Shown: piece by piece, positions 33,628-43,217 of the stretch
How positions within the stretch are numbered: position 1 is the stretch's first letter
How the letters are laid out: the number at the start of each line of letters is the position of its first letter
Source of the DNA: Spirosoma sp. SC4-14
GTDB taxonomy: Bacteria > Bacteroidota > Bacteroidia > Cytophagales > Spirosomataceae
Reading direction: 5' to 3'
DNA length: 64,000 bases
Assembly (NCBI RefSeq): GCF_037201965.1
Contig: NZ_CP147518.1
Coordinates: 5,883,001 to 5,947,000 of the forward strand
Notes under the pieces: generated by a model
Databases searched by the model: none
Told to the model about the DNA's origin: nothing
Seen by the model: only the letters and a program-made list of their open reading frames with translations
Position numbers and translations under genes: made by a program

Positions 33628-34680
33628 TTAGTTAGCCATGAGCCAGGCGGTCTGAAAAATCAGTGTGGCACGCTTTGCCAAAAGGTCAAACTCAATCTTT
33701 TCGGGCTTGTCGGAAGGCTGATGATAATCGGGATGTTCGCCATCGGTAAAAAACAGGACAGGAACGCCTAATTTGGCCAGATTATAATGATCAGATCGAG
33801 AGAAGTACTGCTTCGGATCATCTTCCGTGTCGTGTTCATAATCCAGTTCGATTCGAACCGATTGTTTATTGGCCTGTTCAGCTAGTCGTCGGAGCCGGCT
33901 ATTTTCCGAACCTGTTATCAGATAACAATAGTCAGGGTGTTTTCGGTGTTTGTTGTCGATCCGGCCAATCATATCGGTATTCAGGTTTCCTACCAGTTGT
34001 GTTATCGGTATAGGGCTATTATTGACAAAATAAGTTGACCCCAGTAGCCCGTTTTCTTCTCCCGAGAACAACACAAACAGAATACTTCGTCGGCTTCGGA
34101 TACCTTGCTGGGCCAGACTATCGAAAACCGACGCAACACTGAGCACGGTGGCCGTTCCTGATGCATTGTCGTCGGCACCCGGAAATACTCGCCCGCCTAT
34201 GCGCCCTACATGATCGTAATGGGCCGAAATAACGACGATTTCCTGTTTTCGGTCGGTTCCTAAAATAAAACCGGCCACGTTATGCCCCTGTAGTACCTGA
34301 GCGCTATCTTTTGCCGTAACGGGTGCCGGGAGCAGTTCCCCTTTTTTATACATTACAGGAGTCTGGCCGGGCCTGGGTTTAAATAACGCAAGGGTGGTAG
34401 ACGTAAAATAGAAGGGTTGATAAAACGACCCGCGTACCGAATCGACTCGAAAAACCGCTAACAGATGGCTCTTTCTAAACGATTTGACACAATAACGAGC
34501 TGCCGTTAGCTGGCTGGGCGTACCTGTTTCTCTCCCCTGTAAGCTATCATCTGCCAGTGCAAAAACATGCTGTTTCAGCAGTGGTAACGGTACTGATATA
34601 GCCGATACATCGGATTGAGCCCGTAAACCAAGACTTACCAGTACTAAACAAAAGAGCAGTTGCAGAGTGGCAATTTTCAT
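33628..34680 (-). CDS. Secreted M28-family zinc aminopeptidase
   Basis: 350 residues with signal peptide MKIATLQLLFCLVLVSLGLRAQ and an M28 peptidase domain. Metal and catalytic motifs are visible: VISAHYDHVG, GADDNASGTATVL, FSGEENGLLGS, LNTDMIGRID and the terminal His in FTDGEHPDYHQPSD. These are the two-zinc site of M28 exopeptidases. Probably periplasmic or extracellular peptide trimming. It is separated from the M16 gene upstream by a 138-base gap with an inverted repeat. Confidence 0.9.
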   Translation of the reverse strand: MKIATLQLLFCLVLVSLGLRAQSDVSAISVPLPLLKQHVFALADDSLQGRETGTPSQLTAARYCVKSFRKSHLLAVFRVDSVRGSFYQPFYFTSTTLALFKPRPGQTPVMYKKGELLPAPVTAKDSAQVLQGHNVAGFILGTDRKQEIVVISAHYDHVGRIGGRVFPGADDNASGTATVLSVASVFDSLAQQGIRSRRSILFVLFSGEENGLLGSTYFVNNSPIPITQLVGNLNTDMIGRIDNKHRKHPDYCYLITGSENSRLRRLAEQANKQSVRIELDYEHDTEDDPKQYFSRSDHYNLAKLGVPVLFFTDGEHPDYHQPSDKPEKIEFDLLAKRATLIFQTAWLMAN

Positions 34681-34730
34681 AGTGCAAACAAGCTCTCCGA
34701 CGTGCAGAATGGCAGGTAGTCACGGATAAA

Positions 34731-34810
34731 GTTTTCAGTTTATGGTTTACAGTGCTTCGCCTGTTTAGAACCCAACTTTTGCAGAGCGCAGAAAACTATA
34801 AACTGAAAAC
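34731..34810. repeat. Inverted repeat between M28 and M16 genes
   Basis: GTTTTCAGTTTATGGTTT (34731-34748) and AAACTATAAACTGAAAAC (34793-34810) match at 17 of 18 positions across a 44-base spacer. The same GTTTATGGTTT wording is seen after glgE. Confidence 0.6.
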
Positions 34811-34818
34811 AGAACCCA

Positions 34819-36054
34819 TTATTTCTCAGGCACGAACGTAAGAGAGCTGAACTGGCTTTCGTCGAAAACTTCCTGCGCCAGTGTTTGTAGCTGTTCGGCC
34901 GTAACAGCTTTAATATCGTTGAAGATGTCGTTCAGGGCTTCGACCCGATCAATATCGAGCAGGCTCTTGGCCATCATCAGCATAAAACTATTGTTGCTTT
35001 CTTCGGCCATAGCCAGTTGCCCAATCAGTTGCTCTTTGGTCTGATGCAGTTGCAGAGTTGTCAGCGGTTCGTCGCGCAGGCGTTTTAGCTCTTTGCTGAT
35101 TAACATCTGCGCTTTATCGACTTTTTTGGGATCGGTGCCAAAATAAATCCCCAGAAATCCCGTATCGAGGTAGGGCGTATAACTGGCATCGATCGAATAA
35201 ACCAGCCCATACTTCTCCCTCAGATTCATGTTGAGCCGGGAGTTCATACCCGGCCCTCCCAGCAAATTGATGAGCATAAAAAACGGCAATCGACGCGGAT
35301 CGGTCAGTCCATAGGCCGGCCGGCCCAGAGCACACTGTGCCTGGGTTATTGGCCGCTCGATGCGCGTCTGACGCGGCACATAATCGGTTGGTTTTTTACG
35401 TTGTCGATTTGAATGCTGTGCAGGCACATCGCGCAGGTATTTTTCGGCTACTTTAACAACCTGTCTGAAAGCCAGATTGCTCACCGATGCAAAGACAATC
35501 CTACTGGTATCGTAGTTTTCGGCGATAAACCGTTGCAAATCTTCGCGCCGGAAAGAACTGACGGTTTCGGTAGTCCCCAAAATATTTCCACCCAGCGCAT
35601 GATTGGGGAAAATCAGTTGATCGAAATCGTCCTGAATGGCATCTTCGGGCGAATCGTAATACATCGCCATTTCTTCCAGCACCACACCCCGTTCGCGTTC
35701 AATCTGTTTTTCTGGAAAAACGGAGTGAAACGTAATATCGGCCAGTAGTTCGGTTGCCTTTTCGAAGTGAACACCCAATACAGAAGCATGAAAACATACT
35801 TTTTCTTTGGTTGTATATGCATTTAGCTCGCCACCAACCGTTTCTAAACGGGTAATTATGTGGTACGATTTTCGTTTCTCCGTACCTTTGAAAGCCATAT
35901 GTTCCCAAAAGTGGGCTAACCCCTGCTGATGTGGTTGTTCATCGCGGCTCCCAATATCAAGCATAATACCACAATGAGCAATCTGCGTATGCGGTATCTG
36001 TTTATGAGCAATTCGAATACCGTTGGGTAATGTATAAACTTCGTAATCTTCCAT
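34819..36054 (-). CDS. M16-family zinc metallopeptidase (processing-peptidase-like)
   Basis: About 411 residues from ATG 36054 (MEDYEVYTLPNGIRIAHKQ). Inverzincin motif HFWEHMAFKG (HxxEH) is followed by the downstream Glu in ERGVVLEEMAMYYDSPED. The C-terminal half is the second M16 domain with the Arg/Tyr-type segment NLREKYGLVYSIDASY. No signal peptide is present, so it probably acts in the cytoplasm or is exported by another route. Family members degrade peptides or process precursors. The upstream in-frame ATG at 36096 would leave only two bases to the divergent GT9 gene. Confidence 0.9.
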   Translation of the reverse strand: MEDYEVYTLPNGIRIAHKQIPHTQIAHCGIMLDIGSRDEQPHQQGLAHFWEHMAFKGTEKRKSYHIITRLETVGGELNAYTTKEKVCFHASVLGVHFEKATELLADITFHSVFPEKQIERERGVVLEEMAMYYDSPEDAIQDDFDQLIFPNHALGGNILGTTETVSSFRREDLQRFIAENYDTSRIVFASVSNLAFRQVVKVAEKYLRDVPAQHSNRQRKKPTDYVPRQTRIERPITQAQCALGRPAYGLTDPRRLPFFMLINLLGGPGMNSRLNMNLREKYGLVYSIDASYTPYLDTGFLGIYFGTDPKKVDKAQMLISKELKRLRDEPLTTLQLHQTKEQLIGQLAMAEESNNSFMLMMAKSLLDIDRVEALNDIFNDIKAVTAEQLQTLAQEVFDESQFSSLTFVPEK

Positions 36055-36098
36055 TCTTAAGCAATTGACGCAGTCATAACGACGCATCTGGCGCACTA

Positions 36099-37103
36099 AT
36101 GATAACCGTAACCAATCCGCCCCGGTTCCTGATCAACCAAACTGCCTTTATCGGCGATGTGATTCTGGCTACGGCTCTCCTGGAACAGCTTCATCAGGCA
36201 AGGCCCGACGCCATTCTGGACGTACTGGTTCGCAAAGGTAACGAGAGTCTGCTGGCCAATCATCCATTTGTGAATGAGGTATTGGTCTGGGATAAGAAAA
36301 AAGCAAAATACAGTAGTCTCTGGCAACTTCTTAAAACAATACGTTCCCGCCGGTATGACGTTGTGCTGAATCTTCAGCGCTTCGGCACAACAGGACTGCT
36401 AACGGCCCTATCGAATGCAAAAGTTACAATAGGTTTTGCCAAAAATCCGTTTGCCCGTTTCTTTTCCTACCAGGTCGAGCACCGCATTGAGCCGGGCATC
36501 CACGAAATTCATCGAAATGCCGAATTATTGAAACCCCTGAATCTGACAGGTCCCGTTGTGAAGCCCAAACTATATCCATCAACGGCCGACTACAATACCG
36601 TACGACCCTATCAAAGTATGCCGTATGTCTGTATGGCACCCACATCGGTATGGTTCACAAAACAATATCCGGCCGAACGCTGGATTGACTTAATGAAGGC
36701 GCTCCCGCGTAATCTGACCATTTATTTGCTGGGTGCTCCGGCTGATGCCCCCGCCTGCGATGCCATGATTGCGCTGGCCGGACGCAAAGGTGAAGTGATT
36801 AATCTGGCCGGTAAGCTGAGTTTACTACAATCGGCCGCGTTGCAGGAAGGTGCTGTGATGAATTATGTAAATGATTCGGCCCCGCTTCACCTGTGTTCGG
36901 CTATGAATGCCCCGACTACGGCTATTTTCTGCTCAACAGTACCCGAATTCGGATTTGGCCCATTGGCAGATCGGTCGCGGGTGGTACAAACGCACGAAAT
37001 TCTGGACTGTAAGCCGTGCAATCTGCACGGAAAATCGGCCTGCCCGCTGGGCCATTTCCGATGCGCCTGGGGGATTTCGGTCAGTGAGCTGGCAAGTATT
37101 TAG
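36099..37103 (+). CDS. Glycosyltransferase family 9 (heptosyltransferase-like)
   Basis: 334 residues with the GT-B fold of ADP-heptose:LPS heptosyltransferases. The N-terminal RFLINQTAFIGDVILATALL corresponds to the family's FIGDxxL motif, and the C-terminal nucleotide-sugar domain includes MAPTSVWFTKQYPAERW and NDSAPLHLCSAMNAPTTAIF. The end NLHGKSACPLGHFRCA carries the Cys-rich tail often seen in GT9. It likely adds heptose or a related sugar to the LPS core. It stands apart from the glycan locus at 44-61 kb. Confidence 0.88.
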   Translation: MITVTNPPRFLINQTAFIGDVILATALLEQLHQARPDAILDVLVRKGNESLLANHPFVNEVLVWDKKKAKYSSLWQLLKTIRSRRYDVVLNLQRFGTTGLLTALSNAKVTIGFAKNPFARFFSYQVEHRIEPGIHEIHRNAELLKPLNLTGPVVKPKLYPSTADYNTVRPYQSMPYVCMAPTSVWFTKQYPAERWIDLMKALPRNLTIYLLGAPADAPACDAMIALAGRKGEVINLAGKLSLLQSAALQEGAVMNYVNDSAPLHLCSAMNAPTTAIFCSTVPEFGFGPLADRSRVVQTHEILDCKPCNLHGKSACPLGHFRCAWGISVSELASI

Positions 37104-37109
37104 TTTATG

Positions 37110-37160
37110 GTCTATGGTTGCGCTGCTAAATAGATCTTCTCCTGCAAAACAACCATAGAC
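37110..37160. repeat. Inverted repeat after the GT9 gene
   Basis: GTCTATGGTTG (37110-37120) and CAACCATAGAC (37150-37160) enclose 29 bases between convergent genes. Its wording relates to the repeats at 33571 and 53006. Confidence 0.55.
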
Positions 37161-37177
37161 TGTCAACTATATAAACC

Positions 37178-38773
37178 TTACTGAACCCTGGCAAGCCAGA
37201 GTGAAGCATTCAGGTGCAGGGCTGGGTGCGATGTATAGCCCGATGGCGCATCGCCCGACCAACCGTTAAACAAGTTATCGTTTGTATCGCCCGTGCCGTC
37301 GTCGGCGGGCGAACTATCGCCAATAAAGACCACACGACCGGTACCATATGTCGATAGTAGCGCCATTACATTGGTATTGCTGTTTAGCGTACTACTCATC
37401 CGCCAGAACAACCCCTGGACAGTTGAATTGTTAGCGGGGTAAAGCGTAGCGGTGGTGCCGTTATAAAATGCCAGTTTTGAGGCTGTTCCGGCCACCCCAT
37501 TCAACACTTTCTGGGCGTTTGTATTGGTACCCGTATAGACCTTCGTGGTTGGTTGCTCGCTGATGTCGACATAATCGATCACAAAGCCGAAAGGTTTGTT
37601 GTTGTTAACCCCATTGTTCGACATCAGGTCATTCCAGACACGGGGCGAATCGTAGCCATCGCCATCCCGGTCCGACGGATTATAGCCGTTTGGGTCTGTA
37701 CCGGTCAACGACGGTGCCGTATGATCGGCTACCATCATCAGCCCCCCACCATTTGAGATGAAGTTCATGATCGCCGTTTTTTCAGTCGTTGTAAAGAGCC
37801 GGTTGGGTTCTACAACGATATAAACGTCGTAGTTACTCAGATCCTGCGGATTCGATGCGTTACCATACGTTAGCGATGCCGTATTAGGCAGTGTCTCAAC
37901 CAGGTTACCGCGCTTCACCAATTCAACTGCCCAGGCCGAAATTCCACCTTTCCAGTATGTTTCAGCAGTGCTTGCTGTAATCCCTGTATATGAAGGTGTT
38001 GGATACCGCTGGGCTTTGGTCTCTACAGTTGTCCCGCCCGTGTAGATGGGTACGCTTTCGGTACCATCGGCGTCAATTTGCCAGTCGGCGCTCCCCGCAT
38101 TTTCGTATTTACTGGCATCGAACAGGAATTTTTTGCCGGTTGGCGTTCCGGTTCCGCCCGAATAATCGTTGATGGTAATATCGTCGATATTGATTCGGTT
38201 AGATGAACCGGTTAATTTGCGGATTTCCAGCCGAATATTGCCCGAAACGTTTAATGTAAAGGTCTGTGTTTGAAGCGTGGTAGTTGTGCTAAGATTTGTC
38301 CCCGATTGGGTCCAGGAACTGCCCCCATTGGTCGAATACCACAGCCCCCACTGGCTCGCGGCATCGGTACCATACGTAGCATGTTTTACGGTAACTGTGC
38401 TGGCTCCCGTTGTTACATCGAACAGCATCGTGATTTTTCCGGTGTTCCGAATCCGGGCCGACCAGGCCCCCGCTTTCCGGTCGCCACTCAGATTGCCAAT
38501 CAAGGCATCATACAAATTCCACGATTTCGACTGGAGCGTCACATTATCGCCACTCGACGAGCCCGTCGGGCTAACATCATAAGCGGTTTTAGGGCTGGTC
38601 GATCCAACCTCAAACCCTTCCGAGAGCGACACGGATGCCGTCCGGGCCGACCGCAGTAGCATTTCTGGCGTAGTTTGGAGGCCAACGTTTTCGACCGGCT
38701 GACAGCCTACGACCAGCGTTCCTGCCAATAGGCAGGCAACAAAAGTATTCTTCAACTTCAATACATTAAGCAT
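37178..38773 (-). CDS. Large lipoprotein with beta-sandwich and glutamine-amidotransferase-like domains
   Basis: 531 residues with lipobox LVVGC. Residues about 45-190 form a Ser/Thr-rich beta-sandwich of the kind attached to Bacteroidota surface proteins (LFDVTTGASTVTVKHATYG, INIDDITINDYSG). From about 200 onward KKFLFDASKYENAGSADWQI, SNYDVYIVVEPNRLFTTTEK and FISNGGGLMMVADH resemble DUF4350/ThuA-type Rossmann-like domains that sense or bind sugars and often lack catalysis; HTAPSLTGTDPNGYN and GRVVFIGDSSPADD follow. The substrate is unknown. It is probably a surface lipoprotein. It is monocistronic. Confidence 0.7.
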   Translation of the reverse strand: MLNVLKLKNTFVACLLAGTLVVGCQPVENVGLQTTPEMLLRSARTASVSLSEGFEVGSTSPKTAYDVSPTGSSSGDNVTLQSKSWNLYDALIGNLSGDRKAGAWSARIRNTGKITMLFDVTTGASTVTVKHATYGTDAASQWGLWYSTNGGSSWTQSGTNLSTTTTLQTQTFTLNVSGNIRLEIRKLTGSSNRINIDDITINDYSGGTGTPTGKKFLFDASKYENAGSADWQIDADGTESVPIYTGGTTVETKAQRYPTPSYTGITASTAETYWKGGISAWAVELVKRGNLVETLPNTASLTYGNASNPQDLSNYDVYIVVEPNRLFTTTEKTAIMNFISNGGGLMMVADHTAPSLTGTDPNGYNPSDRDGDGYDSPRVWNDLMSNNGVNNNKPFGFVIDYVDISEQPTTKVYTGTNTNAQKVLNGVAGTASKLAFYNGTTATLYPANNSTVQGLFWRMSSTLNSNTNVMALLSTYGTGRVVFIGDSSPADDGTGDTNDNLFNGWSGDAPSGYTSHPALHLNASLWLARVQ

Positions 38774-38906
38774 CAGGTAAACTTTTTAACATGTAAGAGA
38801 TTTATTTTTACAAATTTCCAAAACCAAACCTGATGTTAATTTACTAAAAGTATTATCAATACATTATTTTATAAACTAATTAGTTATTTTGTTACTAATA
38901 TTCTGA

Positions 38907-40445
38907 TCAAATTACAGGCAAATAGACCTCAAAAGTAGCTCCCTGGCCAGGAGAACTAGTGGCTGTAATAGCGCCACCATGATTTTTAATGACTTTTTCG
39001 CCAATGGCCAACCCTATACCCGTTCCTGCATATTCACTACGGGTATGTAGCCGTTGAAACGCCTGAAAAATTCGGTTCAGGTACTGTTCATCGAATCCTA
39101 TTCCGTTATCAGCTACCTTAATCTGATAATAAGATGCGGCCTGTTGTGCAGGTTTTACGGTTGCAGGCAATTCGGTAACGGCCAGTTGCCTGGCACTGAT
39201 CCGAATGATGGGTGGCGTATGAGGCTTATGAAATTTCAGTGCGTTTGAAATCAGATTCTGAAATAATTGCTGCAGTTGCGATTCGTCGCCCGAAATAGTT
39301 GGCAATTCACCTACTACCAATTGGGCATTGGTTTCCTGAATGCTTAAATCCAGATCATCGAGCACACGTGTGATTACCTGTCCCAGCGCAACGGAACCGT
39401 TCGTTTTCCGATGGGTTGATATACGAGAGAAATTAAGTAAATCCCGGATTAGTATCGCCATTCGGGACGCGGCCGATTGCATACGCTCCAGATGATCGAC
39501 ACCGTCTCCCAACTGATCGGCATAATTAGTCTTCAGCAGGTCGCCAAAGGACTGAATTTTTCGTAAGGGTTCCTGCAAATCGTGGCTGGCGATGTAAGCA
39601 AACTCCTGAAGGCTTTCGTTTGAACGGAGAAGATTCTGATTGAGCGTTTCTAGCTGAAGCTGCGTATTCTTCAATTCGGTAATATCCAGAAACGACAAGA
39701 CAATCCAGTCGCCATTTCGCACACCCTGTACTTCATACCACAGATCGTATCCGTCGTAGGTATAATGATTCTGATACCGAAGCGGCACGCCGGTCTGCGC
39801 AAGATTTTTATACTGATTCCAGATTCCACTCAGTTCAATTCCCGGAAATACCTCAAGCATTGTTCGCCCAAGCAGTTCTTCGGCCCGGCGTCCGGTCATC
39901 CGCTCGGCCATCTGGTTAATCAACTCATAGCGCAGGTCAATAACATCGCCGGTTTTGGGATTGCGCACAATTGAATACAAAGCCATAGCTGTGAGGGCGC
40001 TATCGGTCACAAATTTAAGTTGTTCGGCCTGTTGTCGGCGTGCCAGTTCAGTCACCTGCGGTGTAACATCCTGCATTGCACCAACCATTCGCATTGCCCG
40101 ACCACCCTGAAAAAGTGTATAGCCACGGTCATGTACATACGCGTAGGTGCCATCAGCTTTCAAAAAACGGTATTCGTCAGACCAGGTAGACTTTCTCTGT
40201 TCAATGGCCTTATATATTTTGTCCTGAACCCGTTTCTGGTCGGTTGGATATATCTTACTCAACCATACACTAACGCCATCGGCATAATCGCCCGAAGGGT
40301 AACCAAACAGATTCGTTAACCCATCATTCCACCAGATGTGTCCCGTCTGCAAATTCCAGTCCCAGACCGCATCGTGGGTAGCTTTTGCCACTAAGTTAAA
40401 TCGTTCCTGAGCCAATGCACCCGACGAATCACCCTCTTTATCCAT
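38907..40445 (-). CDS. PAS-domain sensor histidine kinase, cytoplasmic
   Basis: About 512 residues. The ATG at 40445 (MDKEGDSSGALAQERFNL) is preferred; the 99-residue upstream extension is Cys/Ile-rich without sense and overlaps the divergent gene. It has two PAS domains: LVAKATHDAVWDWNLQTGHI with a PAC segment, and ALYSIVRNPKTGDVIDLRYE. A HisKA follows with His in YIASHDLQEPLRKIQSFGDL. HATPase_c shows NLISNALKFHKP, VADNGIGFD, GTGIGLAIGEKVIKNHGG. No membrane segment remains, so it senses an intracellular cue. No response regulator is adjacent. Confidence 0.88.
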   Translation of the reverse strand: MDKEGDSSGALAQERFNLVAKATHDAVWDWNLQTGHIWWNDGLTNLFGYPSGDYADGVSVWLSKIYPTDQKRVQDKIYKAIEQRKSTWSDEYRFLKADGTYAYVHDRGYTLFQGGRAMRMVGAMQDVTPQVTELARRQQAEQLKFVTDSALTAMALYSIVRNPKTGDVIDLRYELINQMAERMTGRRAEELLGRTMLEVFPGIELSGIWNQYKNLAQTGVPLRYQNHYTYDGYDLWYEVQGVRNGDWIVLSFLDITELKNTQLQLETLNQNLLRSNESLQEFAYIASHDLQEPLRKIQSFGDLLKTNYADQLGDGVDHLERMQSAASRMAILIRDLLNFSRISTHRKTNGSVALGQVITRVLDDLDLSIQETNAQLVVGELPTISGDESQLQQLFQNLISNALKFHKPHTPPIIRISARQLAVTELPATVKPAQQAASYYQIKVADNGIGFDEQYLNRIFQAFQRLHTRSEYAGTGIGLAIGEKVIKNHGGAITATSSPGQGATFEVYLPVI

Positions 40446-40680
40446 AGAATCTGTTGAGCAGGTTTTCACAAAAATAGAAGAATATTTAGTTTCTATTTTT
40501 CCGGCAGCAAGAAGCCAATTATCGGGTTCAGAATCACTAAAGTAACCATAGGTGTAATTCGTACACGTTATACGCTGTTCATCCCTGAAAATGTCCGTTA
40601 GCTCATATTTATTTTGCCTGCCACAAGCCATCCCATACCTTTGGGGCCGCACAATTAAACCCGGGCATTTTGAACAGATC

Positions 40681-40923
40681 ATGAGCGTCGTTATTAAACC
40701 AACTGTCAACAATATAATTAATCTTTGGTTTGCCGAAGACACACCAATCCGGCAATATAAGATTAAGTTAAATCCTGATTTATGGGTAGCGTGTCAGCAC
40801 ATTCATCAGGATTTTTGTCCGCCGTCGAAAATACGGGAAGTGGAGAGATATCGTAAGTCAGATAAAGTCGCTTTTGCAAAAGCAGTGCAACAGCAATTGG
40901 GCTATTTGCCGTCGGACAATTAA
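40681..40923 (+). CDS. Small hypothetical protein (80 residues)
   Basis: Reads MSVVIKPTVNNIINLWFAED, then YKIKLNPDLWVACQHIHQDF and KVAFAKAVQQQLGYLPSDN. The composition is balanced and protein-like; no family is recognised. The frame is open further upstream to 40591, but the 40681 ATG clears the divergent histidine kinase region. It is possibly a real gene, although only the reading frame supports it. Confidence 0.5.
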   Translation: MSVVIKPTVNNIINLWFAEDTPIRQYKIKLNPDLWVACQHIHQDFCPPSKIREVERYRKSDKVAFAKAVQQQLGYLPSDN

Positions 40924-41208
40924 TCCCTGATGCTTTAGCAGATTCAGAAAGCCGGGCTGGAGGTCTGGCTTTTTTCGTACAACCCGTTTCCATTCAGCGG
41001 CCTTCATTCATCCTGCTATAGGTTCAGTAGTGTTTATTAATCGTATTGACAGGAGCACCCCATTTGCCAACCAGCCGAATTCATGTTCTGTGGTATTTAT
41101 GCTACAGAACCCGCATTTTTTTCCATATGTGTGGCAGCGTAATTGAGCTTCAGAAGAAAGAATTGATCAATACCATTCTGAACGGTTTTGCAAAAGAAGT
41201 TCTATCCA
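40924..41208. other. Intergenic region without recognised gene
   Basis: About 285 bases between a small plus-strand gene and a small minus-strand gene. A short open frame from 41046 (61 codons) runs into the opposite gene and is not supported. Confidence 0.35.
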
Positions 41209-41472
41209 TCAGCTCATTGCCCGATACATAATTAAGTCCGGGTTTGCCCGCTCATACTCCTCAATTGAGATCAAACCTGTGTCGGTCAGCGCATATTCGG
41301 CCGATTCATCAACCGATTCGGTCGTCGATACGATTAAGCCGCTATCGAGCAAGCCTGCTACCAGATAGCTCACCAACGCCTGATCGAAATGAGTTTGCTC
41401 AATTAATTGAGTATAGTTTATGCAGTGGCGTGTTGCCAGAAGAATTCTGTATTGTCCGAACGTAAGAACCAT
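41209..41472 (-). CDS. Small protein with winged-helix-like pattern
   Basis: 87 residues, MVLTFGQYRILLATRHCINY then TQLIEQTHFDQALVSYLVAG, LLDSGLIVSTTESV and EYALTDTGLISIEEYERAN. The alternation of three helices and a beta wing (ALTDTG is the typical wing of MarR/PadR-like proteins) suggests a minimal winged-helix fold, perhaps a regulator. It lies in a region of small genes and long AT-rich spacers. Assignment to a fold is inference. Confidence 0.6.
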   Translation of the reverse strand: MVLTFGQYRILLATRHCINYTQLIEQTHFDQALVSYLVAGLLDSGLIVSTTESVDESAEYALTDTGLISIEEYERANPDLIMYRAMS

Positions 41473-41763
41473 GGTATAAACACTAGGCTTTGCCTACTAA
41501 AAGTGCTAAGTTGGATTTATACAAGATACACCTATAGGTTAACTCGACAAAAGATGAGCCAATCTTTGCTTTAACGAAAAAAAATGAAAAATAACGTTCT
41601 GGCTACGACCAATTCTTCAACAAATTTCATGAAATGGCAGAATCAGAAAGTCGGCTTAGCATAAGAGAACTTTTTTAACTATTCCAATAGCAAGTTTTTA
41701 CTATAATTAATAATACTACTACAATATCTATTCCATTTACACATAAACTATCTTAACTATTTT
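41473..41763. other. AT-rich intergenic region
   Basis: About 290 bases, strongly AT-rich, with no recognisable gene or repeat. Base composition differs from the surrounding coding DNA. Confidence 0.4.
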
Positions 41764-41979
41764 CTATTTATATAAAATTGAAAACAAAATAACAAGAGCG
41801 ACATCCATTGGTTGTTCTTCACTTATTCCCATTTTCTGTGCCAAACCTATCGGCCATTGTTCATGTCTACTTGCCAGAATTAGCAGTCTGTATATCTCCT
41901 TCTGTACAGAAACGGACGGCAAGTGTCCAGAATCGTACAGAGGAGACTTAGTTAAATTTCTTAATAAACTACTAATCAA
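41764..41979 (-). CDS. Possible small protein (71 residues)
   Basis: Open frame MISSLLRNLTKSPLYDSGHL, then IYRLLILASRHEQWPIGLAQ and EQPMDVALVILFSILYK, in an AT-rich spacer. The composition is protein-like with amphipathic helices, but there is no homology I recognise and no clear promoter. Confidence 0.35.
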   Translation of the reverse strand: MISSLLRNLTKSPLYDSGHLPSVSVQKEIYRLLILASRHEQWPIGLAQKMGISEEQPMDVALVILFSILYK

Positions 41980-42114
41980 TCGATTATCTCATTGGTATGA
42001 TTATTGGCTTTTGCTAAACCGGTAAGCCTCTTTAGCATTTTCTGTTGCAGCATATACGTATATCAACGGTTTGTGTTTACGAGCGGACTAAATATTCTAG
42101 GTTAAGAAAACGGG

Positions 42115-42147
42115 AAAGCATACGCAGCTCTGCGTATGCTTTTTTTT
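42115..42147 (+). terminator. Strong intrinsic terminator without an upstream plus-strand gene
   Basis: AAAGCATACGCA / TGCGTATGCTTT with a four-base loop is followed by a run of T. The nearest upstream plus-strand gene ends over a kilobase away. It could end an unannotated small RNA from about 41980-42140. Confidence 0.7.
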
Positions 42148-42204
42148 GCCTATTGCAATCGCATCCTTATAAACTCATTTTCCCTAAAACTCCGTCGAAT
42201 TCGC

Positions 42205-42212
42205 TATCTTTG
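42205..42212 (+). promoter_or_regulatory. -7 promoter box TATCTTTG upstream of the GNAT gene
   Basis: This matches TAnnTTTG, 44 bases ahead of the start codon at 42257. The upstream element is a degenerate TTTT/TTTC stretch near 42178-42182. Confidence 0.5.
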
Positions 42213-42256
42213 TCTACATTAACCAGTATGTTGATGCTTTAGAGGCTTTTCAGCCT

Positions 42257-43207
42257 ATGACTGATTATATAATTTTACGTAAAAAGAACCCTCGCGTATT
42301 TGAGCTTCCTGAGTTCTACGAGACTGGTTTTTTCTTTAACGAAGCGGTTCATTTAAGTCAGCAACGCAATGGCGTCTATCATCTGCTAGCAGCACTTAAT
42401 CAACATACCCAGCAAGCAGAAGCCCGCTGTGCTTTTTTTGTTAGTTCCGACGAAGCGGTCAGCCCCGGCGCGGCTCCATTTGGCTCCGTTGAATTTGCCG
42501 AATCATTACCCGATATTGTTTTGGACGAATTTTTGCAGGCCCTTCAGGATACCGTTCGAACAGTAGACGCATCAACCCTGCGTCTGGTTAATTATCCGAA
42601 CTGCTACGCCCCTAAACAGGCCCAACGTTTAACCAACAAATTGATTGAACATGGCTTTCGGATACTCACAACAGATCAGAATTTTTTCCTGCCCATCACC
42701 GGCTCCGATTGGGAGAGTCAAATTGAGCCCGCCGAACGCCGTCGGCTGCGTAAATGCCGCGAAGCCGGATTTACCTTTGCACACTGGCAGACACCCGACC
42801 TCGATGTAGTTATACATTTTTTACAGGAAACCAGATCTCTCAAAGGGTATCCGCTAACGATAAACCCTGACCAACTCAGGGCATTACTGGCAAATTTCCC
42901 GAATCAGTTTAGCGTTTTTGTTGTGCGCGATGGTTCAAGGTTAGCCGCGCTTACTGTTAGTGTGCGCGTTCGGCACGACATTCTATACAATTTTATGCCC
43001 ACCTACCACCCTCGCTATCAAACATTTAGCCCAATGGTTATGCTAACCCATGGGCTGTTTGGTTACTGCCAGCAGCAAGCCATTCGGCTGCTCGATTTAG
43101 GGGTCTCGCTCGATGCTAGCCGAACGCCGAAACCCAGTCTGGCCCGGTTCAAAAAAAACCTCGGAGCGCAGGAATCACCCAAGCTTGTGTTTGAGAAATC
43201 GCTATAA
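42257..43207 (+). CDS. GNAT/FemAB-like acyltransferase
   Basis: 316 residues with a double-GNAT-like layout as in FemAB and related aminoacyl- or acetyl-transferases. The N-terminal half includes FELPEFYETGFFFNEAVHLS. The centre has EPAERRRLRKCREAGFTFAH, a segment common in these enzymes. The C-terminal half has FSVFVVRDGSRLAALTVSVR and LLDLGVSLDASRTPKPSL. It probably acylates an amino sugar or peptide. It ends 10 bases from the convergent gene at the start of the glycan locus, so it could supply the N-acyl step missing from that pathway, which is inference. Confidence 0.72.
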   Translation: MTDYIILRKKNPRVFELPEFYETGFFFNEAVHLSQQRNGVYHLLAALNQHTQQAEARCAFFVSSDEAVSPGAAPFGSVEFAESLPDIVLDEFLQALQDTVRTVDASTLRLVNYPNCYAPKQAQRLTNKLIEHGFRILTTDQNFFLPITGSDWESQIEPAERRRLRKCREAGFTFAHWQTPDLDVVIHFLQETRSLKGYPLTINPDQLRALLANFPNQFSVFVVRDGSRLAALTVSVRVRHDILYNFMPTYHPRYQTFSPMVMLTHGLFGYCQQQAIRLLDLGVSLDASRTPKPSLARFKKNLGAQESPKLVFEKSL

Positions 43208-43217
43208 CCCACTACGG

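Noticed and set aside
40446..40742. N-terminal extension of the PAS histidine kinase
   Set aside because: The extra 99 residues show a non-protein-like composition and cover the start region of the divergent small gene; the PAS domain begins soon after the ATG at 40445.
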